Origin: Saxidomus purpurata
Lineage: Eukaryota > Mollusca > Bivalvia > Venerida > Veneridae
Assembly (NCBI GenBank): GCA_022818135.1
Contig: JAFMSR010000001.1
Span: forward strand, 4,083,466-4,147,465
Reading direction: 5' to 3'
DNA length: 64,000 nucleotides
In this document: in pieces, positions 1-12,990 of the stretch
Layout of the letters: each line of letters starts with the position of its first letter
Position numbering within the stretch: the stretch's first letter is position 1
The notes under the pieces: generated by a model
What the model saw: the letters and a program-made list of their open reading frames with translations, nothing else
Databases searched by the model: none
Told to the model about the DNA's origin: nothing
Program-made: the position numbers and the translations under genes

Positions 1-2636
1 TAAAGACACTAGAGTATGGGGCTATAATTTTCATCCACACCCGTACATATCTGGTATACAGCATATAGCAGCTGGTATATGGAGTCCTATTTGCTGGTAA
101 TGCGCCAGGTTCTGCCTGGCTATATGAAACGAATAAACTTGGGACCATTTCAATTTGTTCCTTATATCCAGAGTATGTTACTGTATATCCATAAAGCATT
201 TTCGTATTTTACAAAGAAGAAAACAAATTGGGCCAAGAAAATGTGTTCGTTATATCAGGAATTTCGCTATATCTGGAGTCGTTATATACAGAGTTTACTG
301 TATGCATTATGATACAACTTAATATTTGCGCACACTAGTTGCTATCATTTTTTAAAGCAAAACCATGTTTAACTCTACAAGTTAGTTAGTTTGAATTTCA
401 TAAACTTGACTTGTCTTTTAGAGCATGGTAAGCAATTTAGTGTACTGTAATGTGAGTATATCATGGTCCTCTTGTGTATTTCAGAGTTTCAGAGTGACAG
501 CCAGTGTGTTGAACTGAAATGGATTGAAATGTTGCACATTAATTCTGGAGGCTGAAATACATTAAAGTATGTAGAAGTGGACCTAGTGTGTTATGAGAAC
601 AAAGACGCTAACAAAGACTGCCAATTTGTCTGTGATATCATAAATATATGAACCTGTAGGTTGGGAATGCAGCTTTCAAAGAGCCTGGAAAGAAGTTTCT
701 GAGAAGTTGCAATTTCTCGGAGTGTTGTTCTTGAAGATGTTCCAATAATACCTGTGTATGAAGAAACAGGTGCTCAGCGGAAGTGCCAGTAGGAAGGGAT
801 CTGAAACAGATTTATTGAACAAAACTGACAGCATAATTAAGGAGAAAGCAAAAGTGAAAAAGAAACGACACATTAAGTGCCAGGAAAACGGAAACTTCAT
901 GTATCCAGTGGTGGTAGAATATACTGCCGTAGAAATTAATATACATGTATTTTAAAGGAACAATAGATTACTTAAAATGAATTTCAAGATATCGCATTAA
1001 CAATTCTGGTTTTACAGTTACTTGATACTTGCAACGAAAATATTTTACTACTGATAAAAATTGATTGTAAGACAGTAAATTAAATATTCTGCATATTATG
1101 CAGTATTATATAAATCTTCAACACAGGCTTGGCATTTCTCAGTGAAGTAGATACACCATTTTGGAAGCTTATTGTTACTTAATAATTGTTCAATTTTTTC
1201 GTTGTATTTTCTTAATTGTTACTGAATAATCGAGATATGATGCTAAGGCACGTTTTCGCATACAGGGGCTGATATTTATTAACTTTTAATAGCAAACAAT
1301 ACCAGGGGTAACAGTGCATATCTCAAATGAATTTCTGGAAATTGTTCCAAAAATTGTTTTATAAATCCAATTAATTCTGTATTTGACTGCAAGTAAAGAA
1401 TGTGCAATATCCTTTAATAAACTCAAGTTAGAAATCAGTGACCAGTGGTACGTGACTTGTATATCTTCAAAGATCTGTTTGAAGAGGAGAGAAACACCAT
1501 TGATGCAAAAGTGGTCCTAAAATGGCTTGAAATAACATGTCACTATTTGTATGTTTTACTGTTGTTTTGATATTTTATTACTCAGTTTGATCATGTTTTA
1601 ACATAAAATTTCTTACTAAATTAAAGTTATTTTATTTAAGTTTTAATTGCAGGTTACTTACCTTATTCTGAAAGTAGCTATTGCATGGACTGGTGAGAAA
1701 CTGCCCCACATGTTATTATCTTCATGCATGTTCATTCCATGATCATCTCCTTGACTGATCTTACTTTATTAAGTGATGCCATTTATTGTCTTGCCAAACT
1801 CACTGTATTCTACATGTTTTAAGTATATCCAAAATTTTAAATTATGATAGGTCAAAACAGTGTTGAAATTTTCATCTTGAAGAATCCAAACTAACAGTTT
1901 ACTACACAATTTTAATACTAGTGTTGCATTGGTTGCAAGAACAAAGTCAACGTGAAGTATGTTTAACCTGGAAGTGATTGTTTTTTTGAGAGCCAACATG
2001 TCTTTCATGTATTGAAAAAAATAAATATTCTTTTCAGTTGATTTTTTTATTCACATTCAAGGATGTTTATTTACATGGCAGCAATAGATCTGTTTTAATA
2101 TCTTTAGTTCCAATGTTTAATCACGGACCTATATACAGGTCTGTGGTTTAATTAATGCAGTAAAAAAGCAGCAAAAGCCATTTCACCACCAACAGTGGCC
2201 TATACAGTTGATTACCCTTCCAGTGTGCCTGCTTATGCTGTGTTGCCCAAAGGAAGCGTCAGGCAATGTATGCACATGTCTGATATTAACCAGTTAGTCT
2301 CAGAGGAAACCAACAGGCCCTTCTTCAATGAATAAACCCATACATATCCTATGTCATGATAATCACAAGTCTTAATCAAATGTACAGTTGCTTGGATATG
2401 TTCACACAAAACATCTGTTACAGTTATACATACTCTGCAAAACAGATCTGTGTCATGAAATCTCACTACTTTTAATTCAAGTTGAACAGCCAATTTAATG
2501 CCTTGATGTCACCAATCACAGAGGAAAACATATTTTCATTTTATAACACAACAGCTGATGTAAATTCACTCAGAAAGCATGCTTTCTGGCAGAAACATGA
2601 TAACAAATGTTGAGAGACGTAAATGCGCACAATGTC
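1..2636. other. Intergenic / 3' flank, no firm gene
   Basis: No reading frame here looks like a conserved protein. The short open frames around 79-312 and 758-955 have no recognisable composition or splice support. A possible terminal exon on + (acceptor-like tttcag at about 479-484, then a 23-codon open stretch ending near 565) is too weak to call. The right part (about 2045-2636) is the expected 3' UTR of the riboflavin transporter on the minus strand. An AATAAA on the minus strand at 2051-2046 is a plausible polyadenylation signal. Confidence 0.5.
150..300. mobile_element. Right part of a TA-flanked MITE
   Basis: The stretch ending GAGTTTACTG|TA at 300 closely matches the right part of the element at 23028-23212 (shared blocks such as TTATATCAGGA and GGAGTCGTTATATA). 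The left inverted end is not clear, so this copy is probably degraded or truncated. Confidence 0.5.
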
Positions 2637-4409
2637 TCAAGTACATGCTTTTTTCGTGTGGAACATGTTCAGTTGGTTCACTACAATAAACATAAGGATG
2701 GCCCCAAAGGCTGATCCTATCTGCGTGACAATACCGCACCATAGCAGAGCCATTCTTCCTCGTAGTCGAAGAACTGTCGCAATGCTCACCTTGGAAAATG
2801 ACATCAGTGCTGACACCAAAATGGAGGCTATCACCTGTGTAAGAACAAAAATGATTTAAACAAAGTGTTTACAATGTAGGTGTAGTTGCATGACATAAAA
2901 GGTGACAAATAATGTGTTACATTCAGAAAACCTTCACAATATAAGATCTTGGTCATTAACAGCAATTTGAGTTACATCAAAGTTGCACCTGCTTTAAAAA
3001 ACACTATGATTGTGTAGGTCCATTTTTGTGTATTTAATGCATGGGATATTGAAGAATTATTTTCAGCTAACAGAAGTGTGAATATATTTTTGCACTTCAT
3101 TTTAAAGAGAATCCCATAAATCTGCCTTGCAGTATTGTGATCTGTATTCAATCTTTTGTCACAGTTGGCTTTTCAATGTTAATGGATGATAACATGAACA
3201 CAGCTAACATGTTATGTGTACATGTACTTAAAAGCCAGGAACAAGCTGATGTTCAATACTTACAATTATAGCAGCACCAATGTCTTCTCCAGCCATGGGT
3301 GGTGTTGGACTTCTGGTTGCTATGATCAGAACATATATACCAATACCTATACCAGATATGGTTGTGCTCCCTATAACCCACATAGACAAAACGGGCAGAA
3401 AAAATGCAACAAGACAAGACAGTGGATTGGCTATGTTTGATAATGTTGCAGAAAGATGGTATGCTTGATTCCCGTACGGCAGTGTTGCGTATGAAGACAC
3501 AGATGGCAGTATTCCATTTGTCAGTGCATTGATACATGCCAATTGCACTAAAAGAACAATGAATTTACGTCTGCTTACTGTCGCTGATTTGTTTGTTATT
3601 GAAATGTTACACTGAAGTTCAGTTTCTTCATTGTGGAATTCACTGTACCGGTAATTACCATTATACGATGCTGAATCAGCATTTATGAATTTTATTTCAC
3701 TCGTTATGTCTGCATCCAATGAAACATGTTCTGCTTTACAGTATGGTAAATAATGTAGAAGGGAGAAAGCCAGTCCACAGACTATCATAATTGAAAACAG
3801 GAAATAGAAGAAATCTTCAACTGGAAAATGTGGCGGGACATACTCTGAAACTATTTCGGTTTCATTTGTTGTAGAATTGACTGTTTTATTAACACAGATT
3901 GTTTCTCCTACGCCTTGACCGAGAGCGACTATACTGGGAACAAGACCACTTAGTCCTTCACCTATGTAAAGTGCCGAGATGTACTGAGGTTTGAAAATGG
4001 ACAAATATGGTAAAAACACAACAGATGATGTGCAGTCAACTAAAGAAAGCAAAAACACTGAGAACAGAAGTCCTGTGCTATGTTTGACACCACCTACGTA
4101 ACTTGTATCCTTCCAGAAGAACACCAGAAGTAAACAAGCTGTTGCCCCAATCACTACAATAATAAAAACTCCATGCTTTTCATTAAATTTGTTTGGTGCT
4201 GCTTTGTTCACGAGAGTGTAAATAAGAGGTCCAATGTTGGCAATCTGTATGATTACTGTAATGTAAGATGGAAGGTTCCAGCTCTCTGGTGATTGGTCGA
4301 CTAGGATAGGTAGCTCCACCCACATTCCATTTATGGCAACCCATGATCCCATGCCAAATAAGATCACCAGTATGTAGACCAGTATCCTCACATCTGGCAA
4401 GCAATTCAT
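2637..4409 (-). CDS. Riboflavin transporter, SLC52A (RFVT) family
   Basis: Multi-pass plasma-membrane carrier that imports riboflavin (vitamin B2). The coding sequence joins 4409-3264 (382 codons) and 2834-2637 (65 codons plus TGA), giving 447 residues; human RFVTs have 445-469. The intron is phase 0 with donor ATT|GTAAGT and acceptor TTACACAG|GTG. Family signatures seen: GMGSWVAINGMWVELPILV at about residue 18, LPSYITVIIQIANIGPL, LVDCTSSVVFLPY, GEGLSGLVPSIVALGQG, NALTNGILPSVSSY and LLWCGIVTQIGSAFGA near the C-terminus, with about 11 hydrophobic segments. A central hydrophilic loop (about residues 230-290) is divergent, as usual in the family. The start chosen is the Met of MNCLPDVRI, because a good acceptor (TTTATTTTAG) at 4472 makes 4471-4410 a 5' UTR exon segment; a longer frame to 4484 would read through it. 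Which vertebrate paralogue (SLC52A1/2/3) it matches cannot be told. Confidence 0.95.
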
Positions 4410-4471
4410 CTTAACTGGTGGATGAGCTGATAGGTTTCGTATAGACAAAATACACTGAACAATGTGTGTAC
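4410..4471 (-). other. 5' UTR segment of the riboflavin transporter
   Basis: On the minus strand, TTTATTTTAG|GTACAC gives a good splice acceptor 62 nt upstream of the chosen ATG. The first, non-coding exon must therefore lie further right (beyond 4500). I could not locate it. Confidence 0.55.
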
Positions 4472-4599
4472 CTAAAATAAACAAAAACTTTAATATTTAA
4501 AGGCATGATAAACTGAACTTGAGAATTGTTTTCAGAAAGACATCTTTTTTTTTTTTTAAAGTAGGAAACTTAAGGATGATTTCTAGGAATTCTTTTACT

Positions 4600-6740
4600 G
4601 TTTATTATACCCCAAACAAATTAGTTGCTGGCATGTAGGATAGTGCTTGTCATTTGTTAATTTTTTGTGTCAGCTTTATCATCTATATCCCTTGAAGGAT
4701 TTTCTTGAAACTTGGTCAAACATTCTAACAGTTCAAGTTCACATTCATAGGGACTTGTTTATCTCTGCTCCGTATCTCCTTAAACCCTGAAACTTAGCTC
4801 AAGGTGAAGGTCATTGTTTTTTCTTGTGCTTTCAATATCTCCTGAAACCCTTGAAGGATTTTCATGAAACTTTGGTAAAATGTTCATGTTATTTATACAA
4901 TGTGCAGACACCGTTTTGAAACCCTGTCTGCTCAAAGTCAAGGGCACACTTAAGGGTCATTGGTCTTTAGTGTCAGCCCTGTTTTTTATACCCCTTGAAA
5001 GATGCCCAAATGTTCATCTTAATCAGACTCTGAGTAGAATCCATGTCCAACAAAACCAGCTCAAAGCCAAGGTCATGTGTAGGTGGTCATTTCTTTTAAA
5101 TGTCCACTATATATTTCCTGAACCTTTTTGAAGGATTTTCATGAAACTTGGGTTAAATGTTCATTTAATCAATGTGCTGTCCAGCAGCTCTACTCAAGGT
5201 CACACTTAGGAAGCAAAGGTCAAGGAATTATATCTCCTTAACCCCTTAAAGGATTATCATGAAACTTGGACCAATTTCATGGCACACTTGGGGGTCAAAT
5301 ATCTAGTGAGGAGAATATAAAAACAAGAGGGCCAACATGGCCCTATATCGCTGACCTGAGACTTATGACAATATGTGACCAAACTTCAACTCTAAAATAT
5401 TATCATAAACACAAACATTCTGTTTGACCTTGACAAGGCAAACCTTTTGACCAATTTACATGATTATTGTGTTGTAAATGTCACCTGTAAGTTTCATGAA
5501 GACAGAATGAAAAATGAAACCTCTGTTGCATACACATGTTTTTTCTACAATTTTACCCCGTGACCTAGTGTTTGACCCTAGATGACCCATGGTCGACTCG
5601 ACCTAGATTTCATCAAGGCAATCATACTTACCAAGTTTCATGAAGGTCCAATGAAAAATGCAACATCTATAGCATACACAAGATTTTTCTATGATTTGAC
5701 CCTGTGACCTAGTTTTTGACTCTAGATGACCCATGTTCTAACTCAACCTAGATTTCGTCAAGGCAATCATACAGACAAAGTTTCATGAAGATCCAATGAA
5801 AAATGCAACCTCTATTGCATACACAAGGTTTTTCTATGATTTGACCCTGTGACCTAGTTTTTTACCACAAATGACTCATGTTCGATCTCGTCTTAGATTT
5901 TATCAAGGCAATCATACTGACCAAGTTTCATGAGGGTCCAATGAAAAATGCAACCTCTATAGCATACACAAGGTTTTTCTATGATTTGACCTTGTGATCT
6001 TGTTTTTGACCCTAGATGACCTATGTTCGAACTCGACCTAGACTTTATCAAGGCAATTATACTGACCAAGTTTCATGAAAATACAATGAAAAATGCAACC
6101 TCTATTGCATAAACAAGGTTTTTTTATGATTTGACCAGGTGACCTAGTTTTTGACACCAGATGACCTATATTCAAGCTCGACTTAGATTATATTACGGCA
6201 ATCATACTGATTAAGTTTCATGAAAATCCAATGAAAAATGCAACCTCTATTGCATACACAAGGTTTTTCTATGATTTGACCCCGTGTCCTTGTTTTTGAC
6301 CCCAGATGACCCATTTTGGATCAAGATCTAGATTTTATCAAGGCAGTCATACTGACGAAGTTTCATGAAGATCCGGGGAAAAATGCAGCCTCTATTGCAT
6401 ACACTAGGTAAAGTGTGGACAGACAGACGACAGACAGACAGACGATGGACACCAGGCAATCACAATAACTCACCTTTAAGCACTTTCTGCTCAGGTGAGC
6501 TAGTTACATAGCATCTCCTTAACCCCTTGAAGTATTTCATAGAAATTAGGTCAAATGTTCAGGTTTTAAAGATGAGGTGAAGAACTGATGTTCCAACTCC
6601 ACTGGCATAAGATCAAGGACAAGTTTAGGGATCAAAGGCCTGAGCTGTTGGAGGAAAATTCATGAAACTTGGGTCAAATGTTCACCATATCAGGGTGAGG
6701 TGCATAGGGAGTGTTTTAGCGATCTTTGTTCAATGACAAG
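4600..6740. repeat. Old interspersed repeat, split by a younger insertion
   Basis: The segments 4600-5333 and 6502-6740 repeat the theme 'ctccttaacccc..ttgaaggatttt.catgaaacttgg.tcaaatgttca' several times at irregular spacing. The theme stops at 5333 and resumes after 6501, on either side of the element at 5334-6501. It is degenerate, with no recognisable ends. Confidence 0.6.
5334..6501 (-). mobile_element. Hairpin-ended tandem-core element, family A copy 1
   Basis: Left edge: CAAG followed by the hairpin AGGGCCAacaTGGCCCT. Next comes the inverted-repeat area 'gctgacctgag', then about six diverged units of about 145 bp. Each unit carries 'gtgacctagtttttgac', 'gatgacccat' and 'aagtttcatgaagatccaatg'. 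After the array comes a GACAGACAGACG-like microsatellite, and the element closes with CTCAGGTGAGCTA. Read on the minus strand it runs inverted repeat, microsatellite, array, inverted repeat, hairpin, CTCTTG|T. There is no coding capacity. Confidence 0.7.
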
Positions 6741-9700
6741 GTCACATTTCTGGATCAATTAACATAACTATATTCCTTTTACTCAGCATCTCCTGTACTG
6801 CATACCTGATTTCAAATTAGCATTTCACATGATTATACCAAAGTTAACATAATGTTACAATTGGAGATACCATTCTTAGTAATGTGACATATGGCGTTTG
6901 TGGGGGTATTTTAATATCATTCAGTACAGGGTCTGTATATAACACTGTTCGTGTTCAGTGATTTCTCCAGTGTTGAAATGGAAATAAAAGCTGCTGGATT
7001 CTAAAATTCAGTCACTGCCGGTCTCATCCATGAAGAAAATGCTAATACATTTGCTCTCATGGAAATTCAATTCAAATAAAAAATTCAGTCATTGTAACTT
7101 TAGTGCAAACTGTATTTTTTTGTTAAGCATAATTGTTGTCTGATAAGCTTAATTGTTAAGCAGCAAAATTCACCATGGACCATACCATGATACCAACATT
7201 TCCCCACATTTAATAAATGCCGCAGTGTATATCAATTTTTAAAGAACACAATAAATAAATCTTTCTTCAATATATATATCATTTGGTATTTTAAGTTACT
7301 TGACAAAAGTTTAGAACATATTTAAACTTTAACAGGGACTTTAGCTAAAGCAAATAAATAGCTAAATAATCACAAAAATACGCAAATATTTTATCGAATT
7401 ACAATGTACATATCAAGTTTTCTTCATTCATTAGATTACTGGTATGTCAAACTGTTAATGATTTTAAGCTTAATATAACACATTTAAATTGTTTAAAATA
7501 TACTAAATAAGCTCTGGCTACATACCTTAATTTTCAATCAATTGCTTGTATTTCCACCACATTTTTCTGTTTTATGTAACATGCAATTTCCATAGTCCAG
7601 TGACATGTACAGGGCTATTTTTAGCACACCACATGACAATCAGCTGTGATAGCTGTAAAGTGGTCTTTTTTCACAAGAAAAGTTTTTATATAACTAGACT
7701 AATAATGAAAATATGTTTTTTTGTTTACAGTTTATTATCCCCAAATTAACACAAGTATGACTTACACTTTAAGAAGTTTATTGGACCTTTTTAACAGAAA
7801 TGAGACCAATCTTCATTTTATTTGTTTTTAACTTAGCAACATATAGTATCAGTTTACAGTACAGTACTTTTATTGACCTATCAACTTTTCTTGCATGACC
7901 TAGTCTCAAGGTAAACAATGGTATGCACATGTACTGTAAGTTGACCTTAGTTATCTTTTGAATTATCAGGCATTGCCTTGATACTGTCAACCCTGGAGAT
8001 AATATTTACTGATAAAAATCTCAATATCTTGAAACAGGGAACAAAATAGGGAAGTCCAGTGGTGTCAGTATTGGTGTAAGTGTCAGAGATGGGGAGCATT
8101 GATAGCTGACTTTGACTGTTCTACAGGAGATATCTGAAAAGTTTTTAAAGTATTCAATTACAGCCACTTCTGTCCTTCTGTTTAATTTTTAACAGCATAC
8201 TGAATATAGATGGGGATGTTCATCAAGTGAGTAAATAAGTAAATAGATCAACCAATCAACTGATATTATCCATCTTAGCTAAATTTTGCACTAGGCATTA
8301 GTCCCTTCACCAAATTATCTTTCTAAATGCATCTGCAAATAAAAATTGTCTCTATATTCTTTTACAAAATTAATAAGAAAAATTAATAAATCTAACAAAA
8401 AAATTTCAATTTTGCCATCATGATGATATTAAACCACATTCACCCTTACACAATAATGAAGGGGCTAATGTCCTGTGCAAATTGAGCTAAGGGGCTAATG
8501 TCCTAGGGGAAATTGTCCTAGGGCAAAATTAATATCCTACATTCCAGTCACCGTCTATGCAATGGCATAATCATCGCCAACACACTGAAATTTCACTTTT
8601 AAAAAGTGAAATTTTTTTCATAATTAAAACAAAAGAAAGTTGTAAATAATATTTATTCAGATTAAATCAATAACAATGGAATAAATAACCAGACATGCTA
8701 ATTAAAACTGAAATTTGCAGCAATAATAACAAAATCAACAGATTAATATTTTACATTAACTAAATTTATCCGATTTTGAAGATTAAGTTCATATAAATAC
8801 AATTAATAAGACCCTTACTGTAAACCAACTAGAGATAGTACCTGACAAAAGCTATCACAAGACATTCATACTCATAGACTACATGACATACTGTTTACAC
8901 CTGGATACTATCACAAAAAAGGGCATCATGTAAATAACAGATATTATGTTCCCAGTCTCTAATCTTGGCTCAAACTCTAAGTGACTTCACGAAGTTTCAA
9001 TGCAGTGTCTACAATTGTCTTCATACAATGCTTTAACTAAAAATTTCTAATTTTAAATTTAAGAGGTACAAATTTGTAAGAAATGCTAGTTATTTTAATA
9101 ACCATTGCGCCCCAGCCTTCAATTTTGTATCTTGGCTGGGAAGCCCTGACTTTAAGCTAGTAATGATTTCCTGGATAGTAAATCATCCGGGGTTCTTCAA
9201 CATACTGTAACACAGTTTAACTCTCTATATACGAGTAATTGCTTCACAGATTTGTGCCGAATTATTCCAGCCAGCATTGTGCGAGCTAAATATTTTGCTA
9301 GCACCTGGATATCCAACAAGACAGCCTCTGCTACAACAAAGTTTTAATATGCAGGTTTCCCTGCAACTTGAATCATCCATGTACATAATGAACCAGAAAG
9401 ACATTATTCATCTTATCAACCATATACAGCCCCATTTTGTGTACCCGCAGAGTTCCATAGCTTACTCAACTGTGAAAGGCATATAAGCAGCCAAAGTCAG
9501 TAAACATTTTTATCCATGCTACAATTTTAAGTAACGTCTATCATTTTCCATGGGATACATGTTAATTTTCAAACAAGAAAAAACTTTGAATTAGCTAACT
9601 TGATAACTGGATCCCTATTATCTTTACAATAACAAACAAATTAGCAGGCAAATCAACAAGCATTCAGGCTAGTAAAAACTGATAGTGAATGTAAACATGT

Positions 9701-10852
9701 AAAAATATTTCAGATTTGGAACACTGTATTTGTAAACACAACGGTCATTGAAAAATTTCAGCAAGCACAAGTACAAATTGCCAGACACTTCTTGGGTACC
9801 ATTATTATACTGAATAATTCAAGCTATACTTTTGTTAAAACAAGGCGGCCTTAAAACTATCTTGTATCTAAAATACTGCAAACACTCGCAACATAACATA
9901 GCTCTTCTTGTGGATCTATGACTAAACATCGACAGACAAAAGGCCTATGTGACAAAACACATTTTGTCAGGCATTTGTTGTGTTGGCATTTTGTCTTATT
10001 GGCCATTTATTATATAATGTTGTGTCGGTCATTTTATCGCTGTCTTTTTGTCAGGCATTTGTTTTGTCAGCTTTTTGTCTTATTGGCCATATGTTGTGTC
10101 GTCTTTTGTCCGTCAACATTTTGTCACACTCCCCTTCAACAGTCCTCCCTTTGCTGTCAGTGTTTGTTGATCATTTTATTGCTGTTTTTTTTGTCAAGCA
10201 TTTGTTGTGTCAGTTTTTTTGTCTTGTTGGCCATATGCGGTCTTTTGTCAGTCATCATTTTGTCACATTCCCCTTCAACAGTCCTCCAGAATTCTTATAC
10301 ATAAACATTTTGAGACCAGATGATAATTTCTAATATTTTGTATCACAGAATATAGCATTATAATAAATAAATGTGAAGAAATATGAGCATCATTACAATA
10401 CGAATTTAAGGACGTGAAATTGGTACAAGAAAGCATCTTTTAAGGTGTCCACTGTTACAAAATTAGTTATTAAGTTACAAAAAATAACAATTGTGATCAC
10501 TATTTGGCATGTATCGGGAACATGTAGTTAATTCGAAAGAACACAATGGATCACATAAACACGTGGTAAGAAGTATGACCTCTCAAACAGAAAATACATA
10601 GCATATGCACACGTGTTAATAACACAATGTTGGTAACAGGAAAGATAACTCAAACATAAAACACATTAACTATACAGAAATACTCTTGAGCAAAAGCTTG
10701 CAAACTTTACGATAGTTACAAATAGTAGACAGCAAGACTGCACTGGTTACATAGAGATGGACAGTCTGGCCATCACTCCGGTGGAGGAACAATTGACGGA
10801 ATTATTAGTCGTTAACTATGACACTAGTCAGTCATATAACCTGAAGCGATCC
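6741..10852. other. Intergenic, no gene seen
   Basis: AT-rich sequence with scattered stop codons in all frames. Local oddities are a short internal duplication around 8460-8525 ('ggggctaatgtcct' twice), a small inverted pair near 9111-9155, and the TTTTGTC-rich repeat listed separately. The unseen first exon of the riboflavin transporter could lie here. Confidence 0.5.
9950..10300. repeat. Degenerate TTTTGTC-rich repeat with a 143-bp direct duplication
   Basis: The words 'ttttgtc' and 'ggcatttgttgtgt' recur many times. The block ending 'ttttgtcaca(c/t)tccccttcaac' occurs near 10119 and again about 143 bp later. The long open frames across it (about 128 and 117 codons in two frames) come from the lack of stops in this T-rich repeat and are not taken as genes. 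Confidence 0.65.
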
Positions 10853-11058
10853 TTTAACTCTTACCTTACTGTTGGCAACTGTCATTGCGATCAGTGTAGA
10901 TCATGATCAGTCAGCACATCTGGTGGACAGTCTGATCATGATCTGCATTGTTGGCTATTGAGTCAGTATTCCTTTAACACCCCTTAACTAACAATGGTAC
11001 TGTCCAAATTTAGAGATGGGCAAGTCCACATTACAAATCCAGCAGGGTAAAGGTTAAA
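10853..11058. mobile_element. MITE-like repeat, TTTAACC ends, copy 1
   Basis: About 200 bp with imperfect inverted ends ('cctttaactcttaccttactg' and 'cagcagggtaaaggttaaa', compared as reverse complements). The core words 'gtagatcatgatcagtc' and 'aatggtactgtccaa' are shared with the repeats at 12752-12922, 17468-17653 and 28725-28903. Confidence 0.6.
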
Positions 11059-11349
11059 ATAATGATAACAGTCAGAAATTGGAAAATGTCCAAGAACAAC
11101 ACCTCTAAGGTTATAAATTATTAGAAACAGAGCCAGACTTGTGGTCTCCTATCTTCTGTTTCATTTAAGGTTTATGTAAAACTCTGATCTGTGTCTCGAC
11201 AGTGTTGCACATTTTAGTTAACAAAATTTTATCAAATTTGATTAAAACTAGAGGTGTGTTTAAACAATGCTGATTAAACCATTCAATGTCTGCATGGTCA
11301 TTCTGACAGTGTCAATAGCTGTTCACAATACCCACATAATACAATAGTA

Positions 11350-11903
11350 CACCGAACCGCAAAATAAATGCAACACATTTCTTTTTTGAATATGTCCGCC
11401 GTAATTATATTTTACTGACGCAAACGTATTTGAATATTATTTATACATGTAAACTATTACCATGCCACTAAAATTTATTGAAATCATCGTACCTGACACC
11501 CGACTGCCACATTAAAACAATGGCACGTTTTGCGCGTTGAAATTAAGTAAATTATTTTTAAAAAATCGATAATTTCTTGACCAGTTATGATTTTACAATC
11601 CAAAAACCCCCCCAAAATATATTTAGCTTACATAAATTGTATTTTGCAATGACGATTCCGGATAATTTGCCAAATCGGCTGTCTGCATACAAGATATTGA
11701 CAATGTGTGAAAATTGAACTTGTGGGTAATGAACTTTGACATTTTGAAATCCGGGTTATCTGTTGTTATATTTTAATGAAATTTACACAGTATGTAGGTA
11801 AGGTACCAATGAAATGAAATAAACTCGTTATTTATCATTTGAATTGTTTATTTTCAAATTATATGTGTTTCCCCAACTGTTGCGTTTATTTTGCGGTTCG
11901 GTG
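11350..11903. mobile_element. TA-flanked MITE with 25-bp terminal inverted repeats
   Basis: 554 bp. The left end CACCGAACCGCAAAATAAAT(GCAAC) and the right end are reverse complements at 24 of 25 positions. Both ends abut TA (11348-11349 and 11904-11905). The TA duplication points to a Tc1/mariner-type transposase acting in trans. There is no transposase reading frame inside, so it is non-autonomous. Confidence 0.85.
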
Positions 11904-11905
11904 TA

Positions 11906-12990
11906 TGTCAACAAAATAAATATTCGAGGAAGCAAACATAAATTCATCACTTTTTACAATACTACGATAATTTAAAATGGTTTCATAAATAAGGAAAACT
12001 GTATCACAACCTTGCTCAGAACTGTCCAAAACATAATCTGTTAGAAAAGACCACATACTCGTACTTTTAACTAGCATGCCGAAAAAGAATCACCAGGTAT
12101 ATGCCACACAAATATTACATTATTCTGCACTACAAGGGCCATAATTTTTGTCATAAAAGATAAAAACACTAACAAATCTCAAATTCACTACTTCTTCACA
12201 TGCTGGTTAATGTTTCGTGGCTCTAGATTAAATGTTTAAAAGCAAAACATGACTGAAGCTGAAAATGCCATGTTTAAGCCAAATCAGGGGGCATAACTCT
12301 TGTTATTACTAAGTGCAATTACCAACAAAATCTAGGTTCACAACTTTACATGCTGATTAACCTTTCTGAGTAGTTTCCTGGCTATAGCTTAAACACTTTT
12401 ATTGATATACATTTCACAAACTTTGGACGGTGGGCCCCCCAAAAATGGTGGTGACAAACATTTTGGAAATGAAAGTTGGGTATATGATTTCTGTATACCT
12501 TTATGGAAATGTGAATGTGATATATTAATAATATTGCTCTCAATGTGATTCTACATTTAGCCATACTGCTGTAGCATTAGCATTGCACTGATATCATAAT
12601 CGCATGAGACTGAAAACACATATTGCAGTAACGGATTGCAAAGTAAACATATAACCTCTGTGTAAAAAAAATCTAATGTACTTGGCTATCTTCACTTTGC
12701 AAAAGTTGTTTAGAAAGTCAAGAAGTCAATAAATATTCCCGGTACATGATAACCCTAACTCTGCTGCCAGAGAAGTATTACCATGGCAACCAATGCAAAG
12801 CACAATCAGTCTGCACATCCATCAGTAACTTTTTACTGTGCACCCCTTTAAATTAATGGTACCATCCAAATCGAAGGGACAGACAAGTCCATTTCAGAAA
12901 TTACCAGAGCAAGGATTAATTTAAAGCAAAGCATCATTTTCAAAGTTGTACATGACAAAGTATAAATTTTATTGTAACACAGAAAATCAT
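11906..12990. other. 3' flank of TECPR2, no gene seen
   Basis: AT-rich non-coding sequence containing one MITE-like repeat (12752-12922). The TECPR2 3' UTR on the minus strand must start at 12990. An AATAAA lies only 18 nt past the stop (12973-12968), so the polyadenylation site may be closer or farther than it seems. Confidence 0.5.
12752..12922. mobile_element. MITE-like repeat, TTTAACC ends, copy 2
   Basis: Shares 'taccatggcaacca', 'aatggtacca..caaat' and the closing 'agcaaggattaa' with the other members at 10853, 17468 and 28725. The ends are more diverged than in copy 1. Confidence 0.55.

Noticed and set aside
758..955. 65-codon frame with a lysine-rich segment
   Set aside because: No splice sites, homologue or repeat support. 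A + strand gene here cannot be supported from the sequence.
4410..4484. Upstream extension of the riboflavin transporter (MFILGTHIVQ...)
   Set aside because: It crosses a splice acceptor at 4472, and family members begin close to the GMGSW block, so the Met at 4409 is preferred.
9918..10333. Overlapping 128- and 117-codon frames rich in Leu, Phe and Cys, resembling membrane proteins
   Set aside because: They come from a TTTTGTC-rich degenerate repeat. Both frames are open for compositional reasons, and there is no start context, splice support or conserved motif.
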